Made by a program: the position numbers and the translations under genes. Under the pieces are notes generated by a model. It had not been told where the DNA came from. It made no database searches and was given only the letters and a program-made list of their open reading frames with translations. From Oscillospiraceae bacterium (GTDB lineage: Bacteria > Bacillota > Clostridia > Oscillospirales > CAG-272), in assembly GCA_015064205.1 (NCBI GenBank), contig SVSR01000012.1, positions 1 to 50,044 on the forward strand: a stretch of 50,044 nucleotides of DNA, written 5' to 3'. Below, piece after piece: positions 9,998 through 17,911 of the stretch. Within the stretch, counting starts at the first letter, position 1; each line of letters opens with the position of its first letter.

Positions 9998-10927
9998 TCA
10001 AAGCTCAAGTCCGTCTGTGACGTCAAAGCCAAGCACTATATTCATACATTCAAGCGCGCATCCGGAAGCACCATGGCCGAGATTATCAAACGCTGCGCAA
10101 AGAAGTATTCGCTCATCATTGCCGAGCACGCTTATCTCCATACTGTCAAGGCCTGACATTTTAGCACCTGACAAAAATCCGCCGTCTGCAATTTCATCTG
10201 TATATTTAACAACCCTGCCATTATAGAGAGCTTTATATATCTTTTTGATATCATCAGCAGAACCGTACTTAAGATCCTTTGCAAAAAGCGGTACGGTTAC
10301 AACCATTCCGCTGTAAAAATCAGAAACAACCGGACAGAATATCGGGTTATGCTCAAGCATACATACTGCTTTCATTTCTTTAAGATGCTTATGATTCTGC
10401 GTAAGTCCATACTGTCTGGGCGCTTCCATGAGAGATGTTTTGCATTCGCCCTCGTACTCGGCAATCATCTTCTTGCCACCGCCCGAATATCCGGTTATCG
10501 AATGGCAAAAGAGCGCTGTGTTTTTATCAAGTATACCTGCTTTTATAAGAGGATAAACAAGTGCAACAAATCCTCCTGCATGACATCCGGGTACTGCTAT
10601 TCTTTTAGACGTCTTTATCTTTTCGTACTGATCTGCGGAAAGTTCAGGCAGACCGTATACAAAATCAGGGTGCTTTCTGTGTGCAGTAGAAGTATCTATA
10701 ATTACAGTATTGGGATTTGAGCAAAGCGACACTGCCTCGATCGCCGCCTCGTCAGGAAGGCAAAGAAAAGTTATATCGCTTTTGTTTATCGCCTCTCTTC
10801 TTTTTTCCTTATCCTTGCGATCAGCTTCACTTAATTTTATAAGCTCAATGTCTTTTCGGTTTTCAAGCCTTTGGTATATACGCAGACCGGTAGTTCCGGC
10901 ACTGCCGTCGATAAATACTTTTTTCAT
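9998..10927 (-). CDS. argC: N-acetyl-gamma-glutamyl-phosphate reductase (short, type 2)
   Basis: Reduces N-acetylglutamyl phosphate to the semialdehyde with NADPH. The N-terminal Rossmann motif is VFIDGSAGTTGLRIYQRL and the catalytic cysteine is Cys115 in AVPGCHAGGF, preceded by YGLPELS. At 309 residues it belongs to the shorter type 2 group rather than the ~345-residue type 1. It is the first gene of the arginine operon, with SD AGGAAGGT before ATG and a recognisable promoter about 60-90 bp upstream. Confidence 0.94.
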   Translation of the reverse strand: MKKVFIDGSAGTTGLRIYQRLENRKDIELIKLSEADRKDKEKRREAINKSDITFLCLPDEAAIEAVSLCSNPNTVIIDTSTAHRKHPDFVYGLPELSADQYEKIKTSKRIAVPGCHAGGFVALVYPLIKAGILDKNTALFCHSITGYSGGGKKMIAEYEGECKTSLMEAPRQYGLTQNHKHLKEMKAVCMLEHNPIFCPVVSDFYSGMVVTVPLFAKDLKYGSADDIKKIYKALYNGRVVKYTDEIADGGFLSGAKMSGLDSMEISVLGNDERILLCAAFDNLGHGASGCALECMNIVLGFDVTDGLEL

Positions 10928-10987
10928 TTACGACCTTCCTTTCGCTTTTACACTCGTCATATTACAAAGCAGCATGTTATATGCATT

Positions 10988-11016
10988 ATTATACAACACA
11001 TATGCATAAAATGCAA
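10988..11016 (-). promoter_or_regulatory. SigA promoter of the argCJBDF operon
   Basis: On the - strand, TTGCAT (11016-11011) is separated by exactly 17 bp from a perfect TATAAT (10993-10988), about 60 bp before the argC start. The -35 region overlaps a cluster of ATGCA/TGCAT half sites. Confidence 0.8.
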
Positions 11017-11036
11017 TATATTTTGCATAATTATTT
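11002..11036. promoter_or_regulatory. Candidate arginine-repressor operator overlapping the argC promoter
   Basis: Within and upstream of the argC promoter lie TGCAT-AAA-ATGCA (11003-11015) and TGCAA-N6-TTGCA (11012-11027), overlapping dyads resembling the ARG boxes bound by ArgR/AhrC (TGNAT-W4-ATNCA), although the arm spacing is off by one or two bases. Position over the -35 element suits repression by arginine. The call rests on partial consensus only. Confidence 0.4.
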
Positions 11037-11113
11037 GTGTTTCGATGTATTTTTTTACACTTTACAACATTTTTACAGTACTAACCCGGAATTTTTATTC
11101 ATTTTTAATAAAA

Positions 11114-11854
11114 TTACTTCATTTCCTCTATATAATAAACGTAATCAAGTGATTTAAGCGCTTCAATTATTTCAATATGAGTCTTATATTTTTTCAGTTC
11201 TGTACTATTTATAGTAACAGCAACGGAGTAAACGCTCATACCTGAATTTATGTATGCAGGATTCACCTCAATTTCATCTATGATCAGCCCAAGCTTACGT
11301 ATCGTTGTTACGAAATCCTGCAGATTACTGCTGCTTTTTAATTCGAGATGCATTTCGAAATGATTTGAACGGTTTTTAAGATAACGTTCAAATCGCGGAA
11401 AAATAGAAAGACAGCAAAGCAGGGCTATAAAAGATATAAGTGTTACAGTATAAAGTCCTGCACCTATCGTAAGCCCGATTATCGCACATGTCCAAAGTCC
11501 AACAGAAGTTGTAAGTCCGCGTATCTGATTTTTAGAGCTATATACCATTGAGTTAACGCATATTGTTGCTGAACCCACAACAATTGCCGCAGAAATAAGA
11601 TAGAAAGATGCACCGTACGCCTGATTGATAAAAATATCAACGAGCATACCTATCGTAGAAGCCAGCGAAACAAGCATGAACGTTCTGAGTCCCGCAGAAT
11701 GTCTTTTGCTTGAACGCTCGCAGCCGATTATTGCAGCTAAAATAAGAACTGTCGCAATTCTGAGTAATATCGACCATATGTTAAGATCAGCCGACCATTC
11801 TCCTAAAAGATAAACTATCGGGTCTGTCATTTGTATTGAAGTAATTATATCCAT
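11114..11854 (-). CDS. MgtC/SapB family membrane protein
   Basis: The N-terminal half is an MgtC-type membrane domain: several hydrophobic segments and the family-typical IGCERSSKRHSAGLRTFML (glutamate and arginine after a membrane helix, then AGLRT). The C-terminal ~90 residues form a soluble domain with an ACT-like predicted alternation of strands and helices. MgtC proteins are linked to magnesium limitation and membrane-potential or ATPase control; the transported species, if any, is not known. The upstream antiporter gene stops just before an ATG at 11872; ATG 11854 is preferred because AAAGGA lies 9 bp before it, but 11872 remains possible. Cotranscribed with the antiporter, which suggests a joint role in ion homeostasis. 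Confidence 0.85.
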   Translation of the reverse strand: MDIITSIQMTDPIVYLLGEWSADLNIWSILLRIATVLILAAIIGCERSSKRHSAGLRTFMLVSLASTIGMLVDIFINQAYGASFYLISAAIVVGSATICVNSMVYSSKNQIRGLTTSVGLWTCAIIGLTIGAGLYTVTLISFIALLCCLSIFPRFERYLKNRSNHFEMHLELKSSSNLQDFVTTIRKLGLIIDEIEVNPAYINSGMSVYSVAVTINSTELKKYKTHIEIIEALKSLDYVYYIEEMK

Positions 11855-11873
11855 GAGTATATATCCTTTCATA

Positions 11874-13319
11874 TTATCGTCTGCTGTTAAAACGCTGCCT
11901 TCGCGAAGCTATCAGTTCATAATGTTCCTCAGCCGCGCTCGTGAATGCTTGCTCTTCCTCAGAGTCTGTATGTTCAGGCAGCTCTGTTTGTATCTTTTGA
12001 ATACGCTCGATAAGGAGCTCGACCTCGCTCTTTTGACGTCCGTCAACATCACGCTCAGTTATTTCAACAATATCTTCTATTTTTTGTGAGCATGCTCCTG
12101 ATTTAAAGAGTGCAAGCTTAGCAAGCGCAGGACCAACTATCTCATACAGTATGCCTGCGGCAAGAATTACTGTTTCGAGCGCACTTCCAAGGTCGCCGCC
12201 TATTGCTCTTGATCCCATAGCAACAAGCGGAATGGCAACACCTGCCTGAGGTATAAGAGCAAGCCCGAGATTGTTTCTTACTTTCTTCTCTTTTTGTGCA
12301 ACTATACTACCGATAAACGCGCCGGAGTACTTACCGATTATACGAACGATAAAGTATGTAACACTTATAAGCAATAATGGAGTTGCGCCAACGCTTCCCA
12401 TTGGAGTAATAAGTGCGTCGAGTCTGAAAGTAAGACCGCTTCGGACAAAGAACAGAAGCAATATCGGCGGTCTGAAATAATTAAGCTGTTTAAAAAGCTT
12501 ATCATCGTCACTTATGTTTATATATATCATACCCATAGACATGCACCCGAGAAGCGGAGACACGTCAAGCAGAGTACATATGCCGCAGAAGCCAAACAAA
12601 AGCGCTATAGCAATAATAAGGCGGTTATCTGTTGAACGCTTTTTCTGTATCATAAGCTTCATGAAAACACCAAATAATCCTCCAAGCACTATAACTCCAA
12701 GATTTATGATCACAGGTTCAAGTATGGAACGTGGCTCGATCAAAGAAGAGTTAAGCGATGAAAGCGCTATAGAAATTGCAACACTGTATGCAAGCAGACC
12801 TATAATATTGTCTATTGCTACCACCTGTAAAAGCGTATTGACAAAATCGCCTTTAGCTCGAAGCTGGCGTATCGTCATCATCGTTGATGTAGGCGCGGTT
12901 AGAGATGCAAGTGCAGAAACTACCACACTGAAAGCAAAATTAAGTCCTAAAACAAAATATGTAAGTATAAAAACAAGGGCCGAAGCAAGCGTTCCTTCGA
13001 AAATAGCGGTGAGAACAACCCTTGAGCCGTTTTTCTTTAAAAGATCAAAACGGAAGAATTCGCCCATACCAAATGCTATAAAGGCAAGGGCGATATCTGC
13101 AAGAAAGTCCATTCCTTCTATTATACTTTTTGGAATAAGATTTAGAAAATAAGGTCCTATAAGTACGCCGGTTAATATGTACGCCGTTACGTCAGGAAGC
13201 TTTATAAGCTTTGTTATACGCGTTGAAAGAAAACCGAACATAAGTATCATTGCTATTGATATTACAACTACCGCAGTTGGTGACGTTATGTTCATATATT
13301 CGTATATTGATTCTTGCAT
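11874..13319 (-). CDS. Cation:proton antiporter, CPA2 family
   Basis: A 481-residue integral membrane protein with about twelve hydrophobic segments over residues 15-410 and a charged cytoplasmic tail to the end. The transport core shows LIKLPDVTAYILTGVLIGP near the N-terminus, the discontinuous-helix region LTAPTSTMMTIRQLRAKG, and the conserved VVAIDNIIGLLAYS aspartate-asparagine element expected to bind the exchanged cation. This is a Na+(K+)/H+ exchanger of the KefB/NapA type; no RCK nucleotide-binding domain is present. The gene has its own promoter and a strong GGGAGGA Shine-Dalgarno, and the MgtC-like gene follows immediately. Ion selectivity cannot be told from sequence. Confidence 0.88.
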   Translation of the reverse strand: MQESIYEYMNITSPTAVVVISIAMILMFGFLSTRITKLIKLPDVTAYILTGVLIGPYFLNLIPKSIIEGMDFLADIALAFIAFGMGEFFRFDLLKKNGSRVVLTAIFEGTLASALVFILTYFVLGLNFAFSVVVSALASLTAPTSTMMTIRQLRAKGDFVNTLLQVVAIDNIIGLLAYSVAISIALSSLNSSLIEPRSILEPVIINLGVIVLGGLFGVFMKLMIQKKRSTDNRLIIAIALLFGFCGICTLLDVSPLLGCMSMGMIYINISDDDKLFKQLNYFRPPILLLFFVRSGLTFRLDALITPMGSVGATPLLLISVTYFIVRIIGKYSGAFIGSIVAQKEKKVRNNLGLALIPQAGVAIPLVAMGSRAIGGDLGSALETVILAAGILYEIVGPALAKLALFKSGACSQKIEDIVEITERDVDGRQKSEVELLIERIQKIQTELPEHTDSEEEQAFTSAAEEHYELIASRRQRFNSRR

Positions 13320-13355
13320 ATGATCCTCCCTTCTTTATTTTATAAAATAATATGT

Positions 13356-13384
13356 ATTATATAATAATGTATGAATTAAGTCAA
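13356..13384 (-). promoter_or_regulatory. SigA promoter of the antiporter-mgtC unit
   Basis: On the - strand TTGACT (13384-13379), 17-bp spacer, TATAAT (13361-13356), about 37 bp before the antiporter ATG. Confidence 0.82.
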
Positions 13385-13432
13385 TAGCAAACAGCATTGT
13401 TTACATTCTGTACACATTTGTTTGTCTAAAAC

Positions 13433-13458
13433 AAAAAACGCCTCCTATATGGAGGCGT
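13433..13458 (-). terminator. Terminator of the metallophosphatase gene
   Basis: ACGCCTCC (13438-13445) pairs with GGAGGCGT (13451-13458) around a 5-nt loop; read on the - strand the hairpin is followed by six T residues. It lies 4 bp after the stop of the phosphatase gene. Confidence 0.88.
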
Positions 13459-13461
13459 CCG

Positions 13462-14136
13462 TTATACATAGTATTCTTTTCCGCTCTCAAGACATATAGC
13501 ACAAAGAGGTTGATCTTCGGCCTCTCCGCAGTTAATGGATATATTACTGTTTTTCCTAACCACTCTCCTTTGCCCGCCTTCAGTATTTTCTAATACTGTA
13601 TGCCCTGATATTATGATAGCGTCATCAAAATAACATTTATTCATATCTAACTTTTCAAGAACAAGCTCCTCCGGAGAATAATCATCAAGTTCTCTTTCAG
13701 AAGAAAACTGCCCAAGACCGGCATGTACTAATATATATTTCTGGGAACCAATATATATCTCTTCATATAGCGGCAGATCTTCAAGGTACTCTATCAGCGC
13801 TTCTCTTTCATCGTCTTCAAGAACAGCAAGTCCGTTCGCCGTGGTATTGCCGCCTATCTTTAGCCATTCATCAACCATTTGACGAAAATCTGCATTTTCC
13901 TTAGTTGAATTTTTTGCTCTTTTTATTATTTTAAGCGCGAGGTATTCGTGATCCCCCAGAATTGGAAAAACATTTGCTCTCATGCTCATATCGCGAAGAA
14001 GTTCAACCGGGTATTTACCTATATCTATCATATCGCCTATTACATATAGATCATCGTTATCTTTAAAATTTATTTCTTTCAGCATTAATTTATACTTATC
14101 ATATCTTCCGTGAATGTCACTCATAACATAAGTCAT
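13462..14136 (-). CDS. Metallophosphoesterase, PP1-like serine/threonine phosphatase family
   Basis: A ~224-residue calcineurin-like phosphoesterase. The dinuclear metal motifs are MSDIHGRYDK (D-x-H), VIGDMIDIG (GD-x-x-D, where classical phosphatases have GDxVDRG) and LGDHEYLAL (G-D/N-H-E), with later HAGLGQ and SGHTVLEN supplying further ligands. This pattern resembles bacterial PrpA/PphA-type protein phosphatases, but diadenosine tetraphosphatase-like activity is equally possible. A GTG at 14145 lies inside the GGGGGTGA ribosome-binding site, so ATG 14136 is the better start. Single-gene unit: its own terminator follows and another terminator precedes it. Confidence 0.85.
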   Translation of the reverse strand: MTYVMSDIHGRYDKYKLMLKEINFKDNDDLYVIGDMIDIGKYPVELLRDMSMRANVFPILGDHEYLALKIIKRAKNSTKENADFRQMVDEWLKIGGNTTANGLAVLEDDEREALIEYLEDLPLYEEIYIGSQKYILVHAGLGQFSSERELDDYSPEELVLEKLDMNKCYFDDAIIISGHTVLENTEGGQRRVVRKNSNISINCGEAEDQPLCAICLESGKEYYV

Positions 14137-14236
14137 ATATATCACCCCCGAGTTAAAATTCTACTGATGTTATTTTTATTATTGTGAAAATAATTATACT
14201 GCACACGGTATGTCATATTTTGTAAACAAATGAAAA

Positions 14237-14270
14237 TAAAAACAAATCGCGCAAGTCAGTGCGCGATTTG
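14237..14270 (-). terminator. Terminator overlapping the end of the YitT-like gene
   Basis: CAAATCGCGCA (14243-14253) pairs with TGCGCGATTTG (14260-14270). On the - strand the hairpin is followed by a T-rich run. The stop codon of the YitT-like gene (14258-14256) is in the loop, so the last codons form one arm of the stem. Confidence 0.87.
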
Positions 14271-14843
14271 TCTCTTTATTATAAAATTTATAATTATGCT
14301 TTGAATAAAAATACTTATAAAAGCAAGTCCAACGCCATACATATCGCTTGTAACTATAAGGGCAAGAATAATAATTACAAGATCACATAAAAACAGGGCG
14401 CTTCCAAGACGCAGATTTTTAAATTTTATTCTGACCAAAGTTGCTATAAGATCCGTGCCGCCCGTAGTATAGCCAAGTGAAAATATAAGACCCATTGCCA
14501 CACCCATAACAGCTCCGCCCGCAGTTGCATTAAATATTCTGTTTTGAACAACTGCTTCAAGGTGGGATAATATTTCCGAACTTATACCTGTTATCATTAC
14601 ACCTATAAATGCCCGTTTTATATAATTTTTACCGTAAACGAAAGCATTTGCTATAAGAAAAGGAATATTTAAAATAATTACCGTTGTACCTACAGGTAAT
14701 TTGAATAAAATATTGAGTATTATTGCAAGGCCTGTAAACCCTCCTGCAACTATTTGAGAGGGCACAAGAAACACGTTAAGTCCTATTGCAAACAGAATTG
14801 ATGCTATGGTAAGAATAAGAGCGTTTCTTATCTTTGTACTCAT
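14256..14843 (-). CDS. YitT/UPF0750-type membrane protein, short form
   Basis: A 195-residue membrane protein with about five or six hydrophobic segments and the YitT-family signatures FLVPSQIVAGGFTGLAIIL and IFSLGYTTGGTDLIATLV. Typical YitT proteins are ~280 residues because a soluble DUF2179 domain follows the membrane part; here the protein ends right after the last helix (INFIIKRQIAH), so that domain is missing. The open frame is intact and closes in a terminator, which argues for a natural short form rather than decay. Function of the family is unknown. Its start overlaps the preceding deacetylase stop by 4 bp (ATGA), so translation is coupled. Confidence 0.82.
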   Translation of the reverse strand: MSTKIRNALILTIASILFAIGLNVFLVPSQIVAGGFTGLAIILNILFKLPVGTTVIILNIPFLIANAFVYGKNYIKRAFIGVMITGISSEILSHLEAVVQNRIFNATAGGAVMGVAMGLIFSLGYTTGGTDLIATLVRIKFKNLRLGSALFLCDLVIIILALIVTSDMYGVGLAFISIFIQSIIINFIIKRQIAH

Positions 14844-15556
14844 GATGCACCTTCGTTTATAAGCTCAGAAACCGTAACGAATCGATAGCCCTGCGACTGT
14901 AAAATTGGAATAATTTTTTCCAAAGCTTCAACAGTGGGACTTTCTCCTGTTACAAAATCATGAAACAGCACTATGCTTCCGGGTTTTACCCTCTCAATCA
15001 CACTTTCGCAGATTTTATCAACTTCGTTATGTGCCCAATCAAGAGTGTCTATATTCCATAATATAACGTCATAGTCAATAGACCCGACAGCTGATGCAAT
15101 CATATCAGAGCACCAACCTTCAGGCGGTCTGAAAAGCTTAGGTCTGTATTCTGCTATTTCATAAAGCTCGTTTTCTGTCGATTCAAGTTCTTCTATAAGG
15201 CGCTTTTGGCTGAGTTTACGCATCTTAGTGTGATTATAAGTGTGATTTCCTATCTCGTGACCAAGTCTTAATTCTCTTCTTATTATATCAGGATTATCAT
15301 GCGCCATTGCTCCTACAACAAAAAATGTAGCCTTAACATCATATTTCTCAAGAGTGTCAAGTATCTCATCCGTTCTGAATTTATGGGGCCCGTCATCAAA
15401 AGTAAGCGCTATAAGCTTTTCTTCTGTTTTTGCACTATAATATATAGTTCCCGCCGGCCTGTACTCTTCTGCTGTTACAAACTGAATCAACAACCCTGAA
15501 GACAACAAAAACAGGATCGGTTTAATTACTAATAATATTTTATTTTTTAAGTTCAT
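14840..15556 (-). CDS. Polysaccharide deacetylase family protein (NodB domain)
   Basis: A membrane-anchored or secreted carbohydrate esterase 4 protein of about 238 residues. After an N-terminal hydrophobic segment (about residues 5-25) comes the NodB core: LIALTFDDGPHKF (metal-binding Asp and catalytic Asp), EIGNHTYNHTKM (H-x-x-x-H metal ligands), FRPPEGWCSD and VLFHDF near the end. Enzymes of this kind remove acetyl groups from peptidoglycan or chitin-like chains. The upstream deacetylase gene overlaps the start by about 17 bp, and the downstream YitT-like gene overlaps by 4 bp, so the three are one unit. A TTG one codon upstream (15559) is a less likely start. The substrate is unknown. Confidence 0.88.
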   Translation of the reverse strand: MNLKNKILLVIKPILFLLSSGLLIQFVTAEEYRPAGTIYYSAKTEEKLIALTFDDGPHKFRTDEILDTLEKYDVKATFFVVGAMAHDNPDIIRRELRLGHEIGNHTYNHTKMRKLSQKRLIEELESTENELYEIAEYRPKLFRPPEGWCSDMIASAVGSIDYDVILWNIDTLDWAHNEVDKICESVIERVKPGSIVLFHDFVTGESPTVEALEKIIPILQSQGYRFVTVSELINEGAS

Positions 15557-16304
15557 CAAGCGTTCCGAATCTGTATCCCATACTCTTGAGCTTAACTATA
15601 AGCTCATCGAGTATAGCTGCATTTGTGGCGCTTGTTGGATGCAGAAGCATAACCTCTCCGTTATGAATATGCGCAAGTATTTTTTCCATAGCTTTCTGTG
15701 TGTCAGGTTGTTTTGAGTTATCCCAATCTGCGTAAGCAAAGCTCCAGAAAACAGTATGGTAACCAAGCTCATCTGCGTGTCTTAGGTTTTCTGTATTAAA
15801 CGATCCTTCGGGGGGACGGTAGTATTTATCTATCGTATTACCGGTATATTCAGTATATACCTTTTCAAGCGCTTCAAGTTCTTTTGCAAACTCATTTTTA
15901 TCTGTTACAAGCGACATATTTTTATGACTTGCAGTATGATTGCATACAAAGTGTCCTTCTGATGACATTCTGCAAACAAGCTCGGTATTTCTCGTAACAA
16001 GGTTTTCAAGTATAAAAAAAGCTGCCTTTACATCATGCTTTTTAAGTGTGTCAAGAATTTTTTCAACGTTGCCGTTTTCATAACCGGCATCAAATGTAAG
16101 GTATATAACCTTTTCATCTTTTCCAATATATGATGCACTATGCCCGTTTATAGAAGTAAGATCTCCCTCAAGTGCCGGGCGCTTGTGCTCTTTATTGTTT
16201 TTCACGTACCAATGTATCGTATTTGAATCTTCAGCAGAAATTATACATGAAAACATTGATACCATAGTAATTACAAACATAACTATGCTGATAATTTTTT
16301 TCAT
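15540..16304 (-). CDS. pdaA: PdaA-like polysaccharide deacetylase (muramic delta-lactam family)
   Basis: A secreted deacetylase of 254 residues with signal peptide (hydrophobic residues 4-24, then SAEDSN). The core carries VIYLTFDAGYENGN, where the Ala-Gly-Tyr in place of Gly-Pro is characteristic of the PdaA group rather than generic NodB proteins; FVCNHTASHK gives the metal-binding histidines and YRPPEGSFN the next motif, then LLHPTS. PdaA removes the N-acetyl group of muramic acid in cortex peptidoglycan, a step toward muramic delta-lactam in endospores, so its presence hints at sporulation. It heads the unit with a second deacetylase and a YitT-like protein. SD AAAGGAG precedes ATG. I saw no convincing SigA promoter; a sporulation sigma factor is possible. 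Confidence 0.85.
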   Translation of the reverse strand: MKKIISIVMFVITMVSMFSCIISAEDSNTIHWYVKNNKEHKRPALEGDLTSINGHSASYIGKDEKVIYLTFDAGYENGNVEKILDTLKKHDVKAAFFILENLVTRNTELVCRMSSEGHFVCNHTASHKNMSLVTDKNEFAKELEALEKVYTEYTGNTIDKYYRPPEGSFNTENLRHADELGYHTVFWSFAYADWDNSKQPDTQKAMEKILAHIHNGEVMLLHPTSATNAAILDELIVKLKSMGYRFGTLDELKK

Positions 16305-16407
16305 AATTGCTCCTTTCTTTTGTTTTAAATTGCAGATTTAGTTTTTGCAGTTTCTTTGTTTGAAAACCCGTAATTTAGAGGAAAGAAAGCTAATTATTAA
16401 AAAACTA

Positions 16408-16436
16408 TTGACTTTATAGTTCAAAAATTGTAAAAT
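16408..16436 (+). promoter_or_regulatory. SigA promoter of argH
   Basis: TTGACT (16408-16413), 17-bp spacer, TAAAAT (16431-16436), 41 bp before the argH ATG. The spacing and hexamers are near consensus. Confidence 0.8.
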
Positions 16437-16477
16437 ATTTCTGTAATTTTATTAAAACATATAAAGGAATTATAAAA

Positions 16478-17857
16478 ATGAAAATGTGGGCTGGCCGCTT
16501 TAAAAAACAGATAGACAGCGGCGTTAATGATTTCAACTCTTCTATTGCTTTTGACAAAGTAATGTATAAAGAAGACATACGCGGCTCTATTGCGCATGCA
16601 ACAATGCTTGGCGAATGCGGCATAATAGAAAAAAGCGAGGCAGACAAGATAGTTTCTGCCCTTGGTGAAATACTTAAAGATATTGAAAACGGAAAAGTTG
16701 AGTTTACTGCAGACGCAGAAGATATTCATATGAATATTGAAGCTATCCTTACAGAGCGCATTGGCGACACAGGGAAAAGACTTCATACTGCTCGCAGCCG
16801 TAACGATCAGGTGGCTCTTGACATAAGAATGTATCTTATTGCCGAAACTGCGCGTGTAAAAGCTTCTGTCCTCGGACTACTTGAAGCTATATACAAAAAA
16901 GCTTGTGAAAACACAGACACGGTTATGGCCGGATACACACATCTTCAGCGCGCTCAGCCTGTTACTTTCGCACACTATATTCTTGCATATTCGGAAATGC
17001 TTCGCCGCGACTATGACCGTCTTTGCGATACAGAAAAAAGAATGAACGTAATGCCTCTCGGTTCAGGCGCTCTTGCTTCAACAACCTATCCTATAAACCG
17101 TGAAAGAGTTGCCGAGCTTTTAGGGTTCCCTGCGGTTACCCGCAACAGTATTGACGGTGTATCTGACCGAGACTTTGCTGTTGAGCTTGCAAGTACTCTT
17201 TCTATTCTTATGATGCACATGAGCCGTTTTTCTGAGGAAATTATCTTATGGTGCTCATCCGAATTTGGATTTATAGAACTTGACGATGCATTTTCAACCG
17301 GCTCCTCTATCATGCCTCAAAAGAAAAATCCCGACGTTGCCGAGCTCGTCCGCGGTAAAACAGGACGCGTATACGGTTCGCTTATCACGCTTCTCACCCT
17401 TATGAAGGGGCTTCCGCTTGCATATAACAAAGATATGCAAGAAGATAAAGAAGCGATTTTTGATGCTATAGACAATACCGTATTGTCGGTAAACGTGTTC
17501 ACTTCTATGTTTGAAACCATGACGGTTAAAGCGGATGTTATGCGTCGCTCTGCCGCCAAAGGATTTATAAACGCAACCGACTGTGCAGACTATCTTGTAA
17601 AAAAAGGCCTTCCTTTCAGAGATGCGTACAAGGCTGTTGGTACACTTGTTGCAAGATGCATTGAGCTTGATACAACGCTGGAACAGCTGTCAATGGATGA
17701 ATACAAGCAGATATGCCCGGTATTTGATAATGACGTATACGATGCGATCGACCTTGATACGTGTGTAAACGGCAGAAAGGTAACAGGCGGTCCTGCTAAA
17801 GAATCTGTTAACAAACAGCTTGAGATTCTTAAAAGCTTTTTGAATGAAGCAAAATAA
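16478..17857 (+). CDS. argH: Argininosuccinate lyase
   Basis: Splits argininosuccinate into arginine and fumarate, the last step of arginine synthesis. Length (459) and motifs are typical: MWAGRFKKQID at the start, HTARSRNDQVALD, the TGYTHLQRAQPVT-like region (AGYTHLQRAQPVTFAH) and the fumarase-superfamily signature GSSIMPQKKNPDV. It is transcribed alone from its own promoter, away from argCJBDF, and argG is not in the window. SD AAAGGA lies before ATG. The stop codon is embedded in an AAAAT microsatellite that runs into a shared terminator. Confidence 0.96.
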   Translation: MKMWAGRFKKQIDSGVNDFNSSIAFDKVMYKEDIRGSIAHATMLGECGIIEKSEADKIVSALGEILKDIENGKVEFTADAEDIHMNIEAILTERIGDTGKRLHTARSRNDQVALDIRMYLIAETARVKASVLGLLEAIYKKACENTDTVMAGYTHLQRAQPVTFAHYILAYSEMLRRDYDRLCDTEKRMNVMPLGSGALASTTYPINRERVAELLGFPAVTRNSIDGVSDRDFAVELASTLSILMMHMSRFSEEIILWCSSEFGFIELDDAFSTGSSIMPQKKNPDVAELVRGKTGRVYGSLITLLTLMKGLPLAYNKDMQEDKEAIFDAIDNTVLSVNVFTSMFETMTVKADVMRRSAAKGFINATDCADYLVKKGLPFRDAYKAVGTLVARCIELDTTLEQLSMDEYKQICPVFDNDVYDAIDLDTCVNGRKVTGGPAKESVNKQLEILKSFLNEAK

Positions 17858-17880
17858 AATAAAATAAAATAAAATAAAAT
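17851..17880 (+). repeat. (AAAAT)6 microsatellite across the argH stop
   Basis: Six perfect tandem copies of AAAAT. The argH stop codon (17855-17857) is in the first two units, so copy-number changes would not alter the protein beyond its last lysine. Confidence 0.95.
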
Positions 17881-17911
17881 AAAAAACTGACGTGTAAAAC
17901 GTCAGTTTTTT
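17881..17911. terminator. Bidirectional terminator between argH and cpsB
   Basis: A 13-bp perfect stem beginning AAAAAACTGACGT (17881-17893), complement at 17899-17911, 5-nt loop; T run on the + side and A run on the left serving the - strand. The cpsB stop codon (17904-17902) is inside the stem. Confidence 0.9.

Noticed and set aside
17851-17880. (AAAAT)6 as a phase-variation switch
   Set aside because: It spans the argH stop codon and the untranslated tail, so slippage would not change the protein; at most it changes distance to the terminator.
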